Positions 1 to 8,513 of a DNA stretch of 64,000 nt are shown here, one piece after another (position 1 is the stretch's first letter; each line of letters opens with the position of its first letter). The notes below the pieces were generated by a model. That model ran no database searches. It was given only the letters and a program-made list of their open reading frames with translations, and had not been told where the DNA came from. The translations under genes and the position numbers were made by a program. The stretch is from contig JAXGMN010000037.1 in assembly GCA_040768665.1 (NCBI GenBank), positions 1-64,000 on the forward strand. The letters run 5' to 3'. This DNA is from JABWBD01 sp040768665. Its GTDB lineage: Bacteria; Planctomycetota; Planctomycetia; Pirellulales; Thermoguttaceae.

Positions 1-28
1 CTACAACCGCCAGAAAAACCCTCCTTCC

Positions 29-84
29 GTGATTTCGCTTCCGTCGCTCAGCCCGTAGGGGGCGAGCGGCGGAAGCGAAATCAC
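29..84. repeat. Long hairpin-forming inverted repeat
   Basis: Arms 29-49 and 64-84 are complementary at 20 of 21 positions, with a 14-base loop. It lies in the non-coding stretch 1-193, upstream of the first Gfo/Idh/MocA gene. No second copy was seen in the window. There is no T-run beside it, so a terminator role is not supported. Confidence 0.75.
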
Positions 85-120
85 AGAACGGCCTACAGGA
101 TCGCGGTTTGTAGTTGCCAA

Positions 121-158
121 ACATCGCCCCACCGGGATAAACCGCGGTGGTGGCGTTT
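121..158. repeat. Dispersed intergenic repeat, copy 1 (CATCGCCC...GGTGGTGGCG)
   Basis: This segment resembles 11136-11172. Both read ACATCGCCC, then ACCGGG, then CGGTGGTGGCGTTT, with small differences in the middle. It ends about 35 bases before the start codon at 194, so it may carry a regulatory signal, but only the similarity between the two copies is seen. Confidence 0.5.
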
Positions 159-193
159 CAAAGACGACAACTCGACTCGAACGGACAAGAACG

Positions 194-1310
194 ATGAACG
201 TGCACGATCGGCGATCTTTTCTGGCAAACACGGTCACCGCGGGCGCCGCGGCCGCCGCCGTCTCGTGGCTTGCGCCGGGGGCATCGGCGGCCGGTCCGGC
301 CAGGCAGCGGATCAAGCTCGGCCAAATCGGCATCGGGCACAACCATGCCTCGGCCAAGATGGCCACCTTCCGCAAACTGGCCGACCATTTCGAGGTCGTC
401 GGCGTCGTCGAGCCGTCGCCCGAGTGGCGCAAGCGGCGCGGCGACGATCCCGCCTATCGCGGCCTGACCTGGATGACCGAAGAGCAACTGCTCAATACCA
501 AGGGCCTCACGGCAGTGGCCGTGGAGACCGACGTCTGCGACCTGGTGCCGACCGCCGCCCGGTGCATCGACGCCGGTATGCACCTGCACCTCGACAAGCC
601 GGGAGGTGAGTCGCTCGCTCCGTTCACGAAGCTGATCGAGGAGGCCGGCCGGCGCGGCTTGACCGTGCAGTTGGGCTATATGTACCGCAACAACCCGGCG
701 GTCCAGTTCTGCCAGCGCGCCGTTCGCGAGGGCTGGCTCGGTCAGGTCTTCGAAGTCCACGCCGTGATGAGCCGGTACCAGCCGCTGGCCTACCGGCAAT
801 GGCTCGGACAGTTTCGCGGCGGATCGATGTACATCTTCGGCTGCCACCTCATCGATCTCGTGGTGAGCATGCTCGGCAAGCCCGACCGCATCACGCCCTT
901 TCAACGCCAGACGCACTCCGACGTCCGCGTGTACGACAACGGCCTGGCCGTGCTCGAGTACCCCAAGACGACCGCCACGATTCGTGCCGCGTCTCTGGAA
1001 GTCGACGGTTATCAGCGGCGGCAGTTCGTTGTCTGCGGCGACGAAGGAACAATCGACATTCGCCCGCTGGAGACATTTCGACACCCGTCCCGCCCAACCC
1101 CTCAAGCTGCGCCTCACCCTGTCGAGTCTCTCGCGAGCCGTTCAAGAAAGGCTCTCAGGAAGTCGCGTTTCCGAACCCGGCCGCTACGACGACCAACTGA
1201 TCGAACTGGCCCGGACCATCCGGGGCGAGATCGAGAATCCCTATCCCCTGTCGCACGAACAGACGGTTCAAGAAGCCCTGCCGGGCGCCATCGATTACCC
1301 ACCTCTGTAG
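194..1310 (+). pseudogene. Gfo/Idh/MocA family oxidoreductase, Tat-exported, frameshifted
   Basis: The first 290 or so codons encode a typical planctomycete Gfo/Idh/MocA dehydrogenase. There is a Tat-like leader (DRRSFLANT then an Ala-rich stretch), a Rossmann nucleotide-binding motif (GQIGIGHNHAS, residues about 43-53) and the LDKPGG form of the conserved EKP catalytic motif. Near 1070-1095 the frame is lost. The natural C-terminus (YDDQLIELARTIRGEIENP) continues in the next frame and stops at 1308-1310. A single +1 shift therefore separates the two halves; read straight through, the first frame gives an unrelated Arg-rich tail to 1342. The family oxidises or reduces sugars and inositol-like substrates with NAD(P); the substrate here is unknown. 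It may be a recent pseudogene or a sequence error; the heavily decayed neighbour at 1484 favours real decay. Confidence 0.8.
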
Positions 1311-1333
1311 AGGACCTAAGATGTTGCGAATTC

Positions 1334-1422
1334 GTCGTTTAACCGCAGTGCCCAACGCGCGGCGGAAGGCGGAGCGGCTATCGGTCACCGGGCGCGGCCC
1401 GTTGGGCACTCGGTTAAACGAC
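1334..1422. repeat. 89-bp palindromic element
   Basis: The terminal arms 1334-1357 and 1400-1422 are complementary over about 23 bases with one bulged base; each contains CGTTTAACCG and GTGCCCAACG. The element occupies most of the gap between two decayed oxidoreductase genes. The central 42 bases are GC-rich. It looks like a mobile palindromic repeat; no transposase is nearby. Confidence 0.75.
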
Positions 1423-1483
1423 CTTTATAGCTGCCATCGAATACCCATCCCTTGCCTGACTCAGCTCGTTGAAGGAGCCTCTC

Positions 1484-2880
1484 ATGCCGCAATGCACCCG
1501 CCGAAATTTCTTAGGGCTGAGCCGCGGTGCTGCCGCCGCCACGCCGATGCTCATCGCCGTTCCGGCGATCCAGGCCCGCGGTGCGAACGAACGTTTCACG
1601 GTCGGTTCGATCGGCTGTTCCGGCAGGGGACTCGCCATCGGCGAAGAGCGGCAAGCTGGGCGTGCGAATCGCCTACGCTTGCGATCCCGACCGGAGCCGG
1701 GCGGAACATGCGAAGAGCGCCTGGAGGCGGACCAGGCGGTGGCCGATCTTGGGAGAATCCTCGACGACCGCAGCGTCGATGCCGTGGCCATTTCAAGCGC
1801 CGAACCACTGGCACGCACCGGCGGCGATCCTTGTCGCCAGTGCCGGCAAACACGTGTACGTCGAGAAACCCTGCCTGCACAACATCGCCGAAGGCCGGGC
1901 GCATGATCGAGGCGCCAGCGCACGGGCATGGTGATGCAGGTGCTCAAATCCGCGGCACCAAGGCATTTCAAGAGGGCATCGCCATGGTCCACGAAGGGGC
2001 TATCGGCAAGGTCCTCGTCGCCAAGACCTGGGTCAGCCGCAAACGTCCGAACATCGGCCATTGCCAGCCGTCCTGCAGCGCCGCCCGGCTTGGACTACGA
2101 CCTATGGGTCGGCCCGGGCGCCGATGATTCCCTACCAGGAGAACCTGCTGCACTACAACTGGCACTGGTGGTACAACTTCGGCAACGGCGATGCGGGCAG
2201 CCGCGGCGTACACCAGTTGGACATCGCCCTCTGGGGCCTGAATCTCAAGACCTATCCCACCCGATCTGCGGATTCGGCGAGAAGCTGTATTTCGACGACG
2301 ACAAGCAGTATCCCGACACGCACTACGTGACATTCGAGTTCCCCGGCGACGGCTCCGAGAACTCCAAGAGCCTATCCCAAAACCGCCGGGGACTGGCTCA
2401 TCTTGCGGAGTCTTCGGAGCAAAATGTGCCTGTCCCCTCTCCCAAGGTTCTGGGATAGGCTCCAAACGTCTGATCGTCTACGAGCAGCGGCTCTGGTCGC
2501 CCTATTGGGGACAGGTCGACTGCGAGGACGGCTGCACGTTCTACGGCGACGAGGGCTACTTGACGGTCGACATGCACCAGGGCTGGAAGCTCTACGGCCC
2601 GAAGAACAAGCTGCGCAAGCAGATCGAGCGATACTTCGACACCGGCGAGCACTGCGCCGACTTCCTCGACGCCATTCGCAACGGCCGACGGCCGAGCGCC
2701 GACATCGAAATCGGACACTTCTCGGCCGCCCTGCCTCACCTTACCAACATCCTGGCGCGAACCGGCCGAGGACAATTGGTCTTCGATCCCAAGGCCGAAC
2801 GCTTCGCGGATGCCCCCGACGCCGACGCCTTGATCGGCCGCACCTATCGCGAAGCGCATTGGGCCGCCTTGCCGGGATGA
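1484..2880 (+). pseudogene. Gfo/Idh/MocA family oxidoreductase, multiply frameshifted and interrupted
   Basis: Recognisable family segments occur in all three frames in the correct order: a Tat leader (CTRRNFLGLSRGAA), a nucleotide-binding segment (TVGSIGCSGRG), KLGVRIAYACDPDR, ADLGRILDDRSVDAVAIS, NHWHAPAAILVASAGKHVYVEKP, FQEGIAMVHEGAIGKVLVAKTW, LDYDLWVGP, LLHYNWHWWYNFGNGD and finally an intact C-terminus from 2461 (RLIVYEQRLWSPYWGQVD) to the stop at 2878-2880. At least eight frame changes are needed to join them. A 98-bp palindromic insertion at 2368 adds a further break. The same motifs appear uninterrupted in the intact gene at 3093, so this is a degraded paralogue. Neighbouring genes have long clean frames, which argues against poor sequence quality. 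Confidence 0.9.
2362..2465. mobile_element. Palindromic element (GGGGACTGGCTC family) inserted in pseudogene with target duplication
   Basis: Direct repeats CTCCAA at 2362-2367 and 2460-2465 flank the insert. Its 17-base ends (2368-2384 and 2446-2462) are complementary at 16 positions. Inside lie GGGGACTGGCTC (2389-2400) and GTGCCTGTCCCC (2426-2437), which pair except for two T-T mismatches. Removing 98 bp joins the codons for SENS-K to K-RLIVYEQ and restores the family sequence across the junction, though the frame is broken elsewhere. Related copies lie at 14419, 19608, 22861, 32501 and 58503. Confidence 0.85.
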
Positions 2881-2946
2881 TTTCGCCATTTGACGGCCGA
2901 TGAAAAGCGCACCCGGTGGCACGTGGAATGTAGGACCGGGTTGACT

Positions 2947-3007
2947 GAACAGGAGTCAACAGAGATAACGGAGATGATTTCTCTGTTGCCTCTGTTCTCT
3001 CCTGTTC
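2947..3007. repeat. Imperfect hairpin repeat between oxidoreductase genes
   Basis: GAACAGGAG at the left end pairs with CTCCTGTTC at the right end, and the ACAGAGA-type inner sequences pair too, about 23 of 28 positions overall. It could act as a terminator-like barrier before the intact gene at 3093. No other copy was found in the window. Confidence 0.6.
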
Positions 3008-3092
3008 CATCTATACGAGAAAGTGGTTTCTAAGTCGTTCCGCAGCGTCAGCCGGAGAGAGAACCTGCCAGCTCGATCCAAGGAGACAGCCT

Positions 3093-4532
3093 ATGTTTCG
3101 CCATCATCGCCGTGATTTTCTGAAGCGTGCCGCCGGCGGCGGTGTCGCTGCTGCATTCACCCTCTCGCACACGAAAGCCTCGGGACGCGTGCTGGGTGCC
3201 AACGATCGGGTTCGGGTGGCCGTAGCCGGCATCAACGGCCGGGGACAGGCACACATGCGCGCATACGGAGAGATGAGCGACGTGGAAGTCGCCTACCTGG
3301 TTGATCCCGACAGCCGCCTGTTCGCGTCCCGTAGTGCGGCCGTCAAGAAGCTGGCCGGCAACACGCCGCGATGCGTCCAGGATTTCCGCCGCGTGCTCGA
3401 CGACAAGACGCTCGACGCCGTCTCCATCGTCACACCCAATCATTGGCACGCGCTTTTGGCCATTTGGGCTTGCCAGGCGGGCAAGGACGTACACGTGGAG
3501 AAGCCGTGCAGCCACAATATTCTCGAAGGTCGAAAAATCGTCGAGGCAGCCCGCAAATACGATCGCATCGTGCAGCACGGCACGCAGAGACGCTCCGATC
3601 CGAAGTGGATCCAGCTTACGGCGGATGTCCGCAACGGGAGATTCGGCAAGCTGCTGTGTGCCTATGTCTACACCTATCGCCCGCGCACGAGCATCGGCGT
3701 CCAGAATTCCGAACAACCACCGGCGGAACTGGACTTCAACCTGTGGACCGGCCCGGCGCCCTCGCATCCGTTCCGCACCAATCTCGTCCATTACGATTGG
3801 CATTGGATCTGGGACTTCGGCAATGGGGAGATCGGGAATCTCGGCACGCACCAGATGGACTTGGCGCGGTGGGCCATGCCCTCCGGCGCCGCGCCGCAAA
3901 GCGTCGTCAGCCTCGGCGGACGCTTCGGGTACCAGGACCAGGGCCAGACGCCGAACACCCAGTTGACGGCCTTCGATTTGGGCGGCATCAAGCTGCTCTG
4001 CGAGCAGCGGGGACTGGTTGGCCGGGAAGGAACCAAGGTGACCGTCGAGTTCACCACGAGCGAGGGCGTGGTCAAAGAAGGCAAGTTTTTCCCAAAAGGG
4101 CGAAAAGACGGCGAGCCGATCGACGGCGCACCGCTCGGCGGATTCGCCGACCTGGGACGGCCCCACTTCAGGAACTTCATCGATTGCATTCGCAGCCGGA
4201 ACCGGCAGGATCTCAACGGCGAGATCCTCGATGGGCATCGGTCCGCCCTGTTGGCCCACTTGGGCAACATCTCGTACCGCTTGGGCAAGGACGTTCCCTT
4301 CGACACGCGAACGAATGCTTTCGGGGGAGACAAACTGGCCTGCGAGGCGTTCGAGGACATGAAGCAACACCTAAGCGAAGCGGCGCATCTGCAGTTGACC
4401 AGCTCCACGTACCGTCTCGGCCGCATGCTCCGCTTCGATTCCGAGGCCGAACGGTTCCTCGGCGATCCGGAAGCCGACGGAATGCTCACGCATCCGTACC
4501 GCGAGCCCTTCGTCGTTCCAGAGCAGGTATGA
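3093..4532 (+). CDS. Gfo/Idh/MocA family oxidoreductase, Tat-exported, intact
   Basis: This 479-residue protein is complete. The twin-arginine leader is RRDFLKRAAGGG (residues 6-17), the Rossmann motif VAVAGINGRG is at 42-51, and the family catalytic motif HVEKP is at 134-138. The HYDWHWIWDFGNGE segment and the C-terminal Gfo/Idh/MocA domain follow. The length is usual for the planctomycete secreted subgroup. The enzyme should act in the periplasm on a sugar or sugar-acid-like compound with NAD(P); the substrate cannot be told from sequence. The gene lies 69 bp before a PmoA-like gene on the same strand and follows two decayed paralogues, so it is probably the surviving member of a local gene family. 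Confidence 0.93.
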   Translation: MFRHHRRDFLKRAAGGGVAAAFTLSHTKASGRVLGANDRVRVAVAGINGRGQAHMRAYGEMSDVEVAYLVDPDSRLFASRSAAVKKLAGNTPRCVQDFRRVLDDKTLDAVSIVTPNHWHALLAIWACQAGKDVHVEKPCSHNILEGRKIVEAARKYDRIVQHGTQRRSDPKWIQLTADVRNGRFGKLLCAYVYTYRPRTSIGVQNSEQPPAELDFNLWTGPAPSHPFRTNLVHYDWHWIWDFGNGEIGNLGTHQMDLARWAMPSGAAPQSVVSLGGRFGYQDQGQTPNTQLTAFDLGGIKLLCEQRGLVGREGTKVTVEFTTSEGVVKEGKFFPKGRKDGEPIDGAPLGGFADLGRPHFRNFIDCIRSRNRQDLNGEILDGHRSALLAHLGNISYRLGKDVPFDTRTNAFGGDKLACEAFEDMKQHLSEAAHLQLTSSTYRLGRMLRFDSEAERFLGDPEADGMLTHPYREPFVVPEQV

Positions 4533-4600
4533 ATAAGGTCCCCGAGCGTGCTCAATTCGGAGTCTCAGAACATAACCTTCGACCACTCAAGGAGAACCCC

Positions 4601-5662
4601 ATGAACCGCCGTTGCTTTTCTCTCATCCTGTTGGGTCCGATCGTGGCGGGCGCCGTCGTGTCGCCGACCCTTCCGGCCGCTGAGCCCCCGCTGCCCGACG
4701 CCAGGCCCGTTCCTGACATGCAGGTGCTTCCCCAGCCTTACGACCAGGCGTCGTTCGAGCACTTGGGCCGCGAACTCACCCGCTATCACTTCGGCCCGCA
4801 GTTGCGCCGGCCGTTCTGGTACCCGATCGCGGGTCCCGCCGGCCGTTCACTCACGCGAATGAACATGCCCGGCGATCCGGGCCGCTCATTGACACAGGCG
4901 GCGCAACCCAAGGATCCGAAAAAGCCGGAGGACCCGCTCGGCCACAGCCATCAGACGTCGGTATGGATCTCGCACAAGGACGTCAACGGCATCGATTTCT
5001 GGCGCGACGGCGGTCCGATCGCAGGTCAGATCATTCACCAAACCACCCGCGAAGGGCTCCAGTACCAGGACGGTCCTCCGGCGGCTTCGCTCCTTTCGCT
5101 GAACCACTGGAACGATCCGGACGGAAAAACCTTGATGATCGAGCGCCGCCGGGCCACCGTCGCAGCGGACCAAGCCGGCTCGTGGTGGATGACCATCGAT
5201 CTTGAGTTCGAGGCCCCTCCGGGCGGACAGGTAATCCTCGGAAAGACTCCCTTCGGGCCGATCGGCGTGCGGATGGCCAAGACGATCGGCGTGAGCGACG
5301 GGGGCGGCCGGGTCCTGAACAGCGGAGGCGATCTCAACGAAGCCGAGGCGTTTCGCAAGCCCGCCCGCTGGGTCGACTACAGCGGCCCGATCACCAACAA
5401 CCAGACGGCCGGCATCACGCTGATGGATCACCCGGCCAATCCGAACCATCCCGCCCCGTTCCACGTCCGCGACAACGGTTGGATGGGCGTCTGCCTGACG
5501 CTCGACGCCCCCGTAACGATCACGCCCGACAAGCCCGTGCGTCTGCGCTACGGCCTGTGGATTCACCCGGCCGTGCCGGATGCTCAGACACTCGACCGCC
5601 AATGGCAGACCTTTGCCTCCAGCGAATTGGCCTCGATGACGACGAAACCCGGAAAGGAATAG
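4601..5662 (+). CDS. PmoA-like protein (DUF6807 family), secreted
   Basis: This 353-residue protein starts at the ATG preceded by AAGGAGAA. It has a signal peptide (MNRRCFSLILLGPIVAGAVV, cut probably near PAAEPP). The body matches the DUF6807 family, annotated as methane oxygenase PmoA-like: the HSHQTSVWISH and DFWRDGG segments, then MDHPANPNHPAPFHVRDNG and a LRYGLWIHPA-type end. Despite the family name, no methane chemistry is implied. These proteins travel with Gfo/Idh/MocA and sugar-catabolism genes in planctomycetes. Only 3 bases separate its stop from the next start at 5666, so it is likely co-transcribed with the serine hydrolase. The exact reaction is unknown. Confidence 0.85.
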   Translation: MNRRCFSLILLGPIVAGAVVSPTLPAAEPPLPDARPVPDMQVLPQPYDQASFEHLGRELTRYHFGPQLRRPFWYPIAGPAGRSLTRMNMPGDPGRSLTQAAQPKDPKKPEDPLGHSHQTSVWISHKDVNGIDFWRDGGPIAGQIIHQTTREGLQYQDGPPAASLLSLNHWNDPDGKTLMIERRRATVAADQAGSWWMTIDLEFEAPPGGQVILGKTPFGPIGVRMAKTIGVSDGGGRVLNSGGDLNEAEAFRKPARWVDYSGPITNNQTAGITLMDHPANPNHPAPFHVRDNGWMGVCLTLDAPVTITPDKPVRLRYGLWIHPAVPDAQTLDRQWQTFASSELASMTTKPGKE

Positions 5663-5665
5663 GCA

Positions 5666-6931
5666 ATGACGCAACGACGGATCGCTCCGGCGATGAAGGC
5701 TCTGCTTCTTGCGGCAATGGGTCTCCATCTGCAGTTGGCCGCCGTGCCGGACAACCCAGCCCGGGCCGCGGATCCAGCCGCGCCGCGCCCAGCCGGGCCC
5801 GACTCAGTCCGTGCGGATCCGCTCCCGGCAGGCGGCGGTCCGTCGACGGAAGCGATTCCGCGAGCCGTATGGCGGGAGATCGACGCCGGCCTGTTCCCCG
5901 GCGTCGTGCTCCTGGTCGGACGACCGGGGCGCGTGCTCTATCACGAAGCGTTTGGCCATGCCCGCATCGTTCCCGAGAAACTGCCGATGCAGAAAGACTG
6001 CATCTTCGACCTTGCGAGCGTGACCAAAGTGGTGGCCACCGCCACCGCGTTCGGCATCTGCGTCGACGAGGGGTTGCTCCGCTTTGACATGCCGATCGGC
6101 CAGGCGCTGCCCGACCTTTCCGGCAGCGGCATCGACCCGATTACCGTCGATCAACTGTCGACGCACACGTCCGGCTTCGACAACGCCAAGTATCATGAAC
6201 GGGCACGCGGGGAGGCGATGCTCCAACAGATGCTCCACGCCTCGCCCCAATGGAAACCGGGCTCGCGCTACTACTATTCCTGCCTGAACATGATCCTGCT
6301 CGGCCGGATCGTGGAAAAGGCAAGCGGTCAACTTCTCGATGCGTTCTGCCAGTCGCGAATCTTCGGCCCCTTGGGGATGCGCGACACGGCTTTCGGCCCG
6401 TTGCGCCCCGCTGCGCGAGTGGTTCCGACCGGGGCTCCGCAGATTGGCCAGATCGAGGACGCCCAGGCGCGCTTCGCCGGTAGGCCGGTGGGCAACGCGG
6501 GCCTGTTCAGCACCGCAAGCGACCTGGCTCGCTTCTGCGAAATGATGCTCGGTGAAGGACAACTCGACGGCGTCCGCATACTATCACCCCAGTCGCACCA
6601 CCTAATGACCCGCAACCGGCTTGGCCCCTCGCTGCCGCCCCGCGGCTTCGGCTGGGACATGGATCCGCAGTCCTTGCACCGGCCCCGGCGACTGTCGGAA
6701 AAAGCCTACGGCCACAGCGGCCACACGGGACAATCCATCTGGATCGATCCGGAGAAGCAGGTCTACGTCATCGTGTTGACCAATCGCAATCACCCGCAGA
6801 TGGTCGGCGGCGAGCGGAAGACACAGCAGTACCAGGCGCGGGCACGGATCGGCGATGCCGCCCTGGAATTCCTGGAGTCGGAGACGGCGGCCAAGGGTTC
6901 GCGAGATCCGAAGCCGGCCGGATCGCGGTAG
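5666..6931 (+). CDS. Serine hydrolase of the beta-lactamase / class C PBP family, secreted
   Basis: This 421-residue protein has a signal-like N-terminus (KALLLAAMGLHLQLAA). The penicillin-binding-protein fold motifs are present: SVTK at 118-121 supplies the nucleophile and lysine, YSCLN at 204-208 corresponds to the Tyr-x-Asn motif, and GHSGHTG near residue 350 is the KTG-box equivalent. The family includes esterases, D-aminopeptidases and peptidases, so drug hydrolysis should not be assumed. A second possible start at 5693 would give a tidier signal peptide. It is tightly linked to the upstream PmoA-like gene. Confidence 0.88.
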   Translation: MTQRRIAPAMKALLLAAMGLHLQLAAVPDNPARAADPAAPRPAGPDSVRADPLPAGGGPSTEAIPRAVWREIDAGLFPGVVLLVGRPGRVLYHEAFGHARIVPEKLPMQKDCIFDLASVTKVVATATAFGICVDEGLLRFDMPIGQALPDLSGSGIDPITVDQLSTHTSGFDNAKYHERARGEAMLQQMLHASPQWKPGSRYYYSCLNMILLGRIVEKASGQLLDAFCQSRIFGPLGMRDTAFGPLRPAARVVPTGAPQIGQIEDAQARFAGRPVGNAGLFSTASDLARFCEMMLGEGQLDGVRILSPQSHHLMTRNRLGPSLPPRGFGWDMDPQSLHRPRRLSEKAYGHSGHTGQSIWIDPEKQVYVIVLTNRNHPQMVGGERKTQQYQARARIGDAALEFLESETAAKGSRDPKPAGSR

Positions 6932-6993
6932 CCGGACAAGCGCTGGAACAGCGCACCATACGGTGCCGTTCAAGAATAAGTTGGCCAATCATT

Positions 6994-7043
6994 GTAGGGT
7001 GGATTTCAATCCACCCCTTGTTTTCTCGGCGGATTGAAGGTAG
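6994..7043. repeat. GTAGGGTGGATT repeat, copy 1
   Basis: TGTAGGGTGGATTTCAATCC begins here and can fold on itself (GGTGGATT with AATCCACC). The 30 or so bases before it (AATAAG-TTGGCCAAT) also match the reverse complement of the sequence next to the copy at 30881, so the repeat unit is at least 70 bp. It sits in the 276-bp gap before the antiporter gene; nothing else is evident there. Confidence 0.7.
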
Positions 7044-7207
7044 CTCCACACCGAATTCCACACTTTCAACGGCGCCTACCAACGCAAGCGCGAAGTGCCG
7101 GAGCCTCCCGTGTGGCAAGACGCCGAGTCGGACGGCGCTTGTGACCGCGACCGAGTGTCGCTACGATGAATTCGCCGCCGATCGCCTTGAAATGCCTGGA
7201 AATCGCG

Positions 7208-8491
7208 ATGGAACTGTTTGAAATCGCCTCCGTTCTGATTACCCTTTCGGCCGTGTTCGGTTACATCAACGCCCGTTGGCTGCGACTGCCCACGACGATC
7301 GGATTGATGGTCATCGCGCTGGCCTTCTCGCTGGTTTTGATCGGCTTGGGGCTCTTCATCCCGTGGATCACGCGCCGTGCCGAATCCGTCATCCTGGCGG
7401 TCGATTTCAACGAGACTTTGATGCACGGCATGCTGGGATTCCTGCTTTTCGCCGGCGCCTTGCACATCAACCTGAACGACCTGGCGAGGCAGAAATGGTT
7501 GATCGCCGGCCTGGCGTCGCTCGGCGTCGCCGTTTCCACCCTGGTGGTAGCGGCTCTCGCCTGGGGAGTGTTTTACCTGGCCGGCATCGAGGTCCGTTTC
7601 ATTTACTGCCTGTTGTTCGGTGCGCTGATCTCTCCCACCGACCCGATCGCGGTCATGGCGATCCTCAAACAGGCTGGGGCGCCGAAGAACCTGGAGGTGA
7701 AGATCGCCGGGGAGTCGCTTTTCAACGACGGCGTCGGAGTGGTCATCTTCCTGGGACTCTGGGAAATCGCCACCGGCCGGTACTCCTTCGACGTTGGCCA
7801 TCTCACGGCTCTGTTTGTTCAGGAAGCCGTGGGCGGGGCCCTTTTGGGCCTTGCCCTGGGATACGTCGCCTACCGCATGCTCCGCACGATCGACAATTAC
7901 TCGGTGGAGATCCTGATCTCCCTGGCGCTGGCGGCGGGCGGCTACGCGCTGGCGGATTGGCTTCATATGTCCGGCCCGATCGCGATGGTCGTGGCGGGGC
8001 TGCTGATCGGCAATCACGGCCGCACGTTCGCCATGTCGCCGCTCACGTGCGAGCACCTCGATACCTTCTGGGAGCTGATCGACGAGATCCTCAACGCCGT
8101 CTTGTTTGTCTTGATCGGTCTGGAAGTCCTCGTACTGACCTTCACGGGACCGTATCTCCTCGCCGGGCTGCTGATGATCCCCTCGGTTCTCCTGGCGCGT
8201 TGGATTTCGGTCGGGCTGCCGGTGGGATTCATGCGGCGCTGGCAGACTCTCCATCCCCATGCGGTGCGGATCCTGACCTGGGGAGGTCTTCGCGGAGGGG
8301 TTTCCGTCGCCTTGGCTCTCTCGATTCCCGGCGCCGCCCGCGATGGCAGCCCCATCCCGGAACGCGAGGTGCTTCTGGCGATTACGTACATGGTCGTTGT
8401 TTTCTCCATTGCCGTGCAGGGCCTCTCGATCGGCGCCGTCGTGAAACGCTCCCTGCGCGACGAAGACGGCGAGCAGCGCGTTGCATCATGA
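7208..8491 (+). CDS. CPA1 (NhaP-type) cation:proton antiporter
   Basis: This 427-residue inner-membrane protein has about 12 hydrophobic helices. The CPA1 signature is clear: ISPTDPIAVMAILKQ followed by GESLFNDGVGVVIF, the segment that carries the ion-binding aspartates. A second conserved helix, TWGGLRGGVSVALALS, lies near the C-terminus. It exchanges Na+ or K+ for protons across the cytoplasmic membrane. I chose the internal ATG at 7208 (MELFEIASV) because it starts the first helix; an in-frame ATG at 7166 would add 14 residues. The soluble tail after the last helix is short, so there is no regulatory domain. Confidence 0.9.
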   Translation: MELFEIASVLITLSAVFGYINARWLRLPTTIGLMVIALAFSLVLIGLGLFIPWITRRAESVILAVDFNETLMHGMLGFLLFAGALHINLNDLARQKWLIAGLASLGVAVSTLVVAALAWGVFYLAGIEVRFIYCLLFGALISPTDPIAVMAILKQAGAPKNLEVKIAGESLFNDGVGVVIFLGLWEIATGRYSFDVGHLTALFVQEAVGGALLGLALGYVAYRMLRTIDNYSVEILISLALAAGGYALADWLHMSGPIAMVVAGLLIGNHGRTFAMSPLTCEHLDTFWELIDEILNAVLFVLIGLEVLVLTFTGPYLLAGLLMIPSVLLARWISVGLPVGFMRRWQTLHPHAVRILTWGGLRGGVSVALALSIPGAARDGSPIPEREVLLAITYMVVVFSIAVQGLSIGAVVKRSLRDEDGEQRVAS

Positions 8492-8513
8492 ACGACCACA
8501 AAGGAGCATCAAC

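Noticed and set aside
3371..4598. Apparent N-terminal extension of the PmoA-like protein to 763 residues
   Set aside because: The extension is an out-of-frame reading of the Gfo/Idh/MocA gene at 3093. The ATG at 4601 has a good Shine-Dalgarno and a signal peptide.
5666..6931. Beta-lactamase resistance gene
   Set aside because: The SxxK, Tyr-x-x-x-Asn and HTG motifs fit the wide serine-hydrolase family. Nothing indicates drug hydrolysis.
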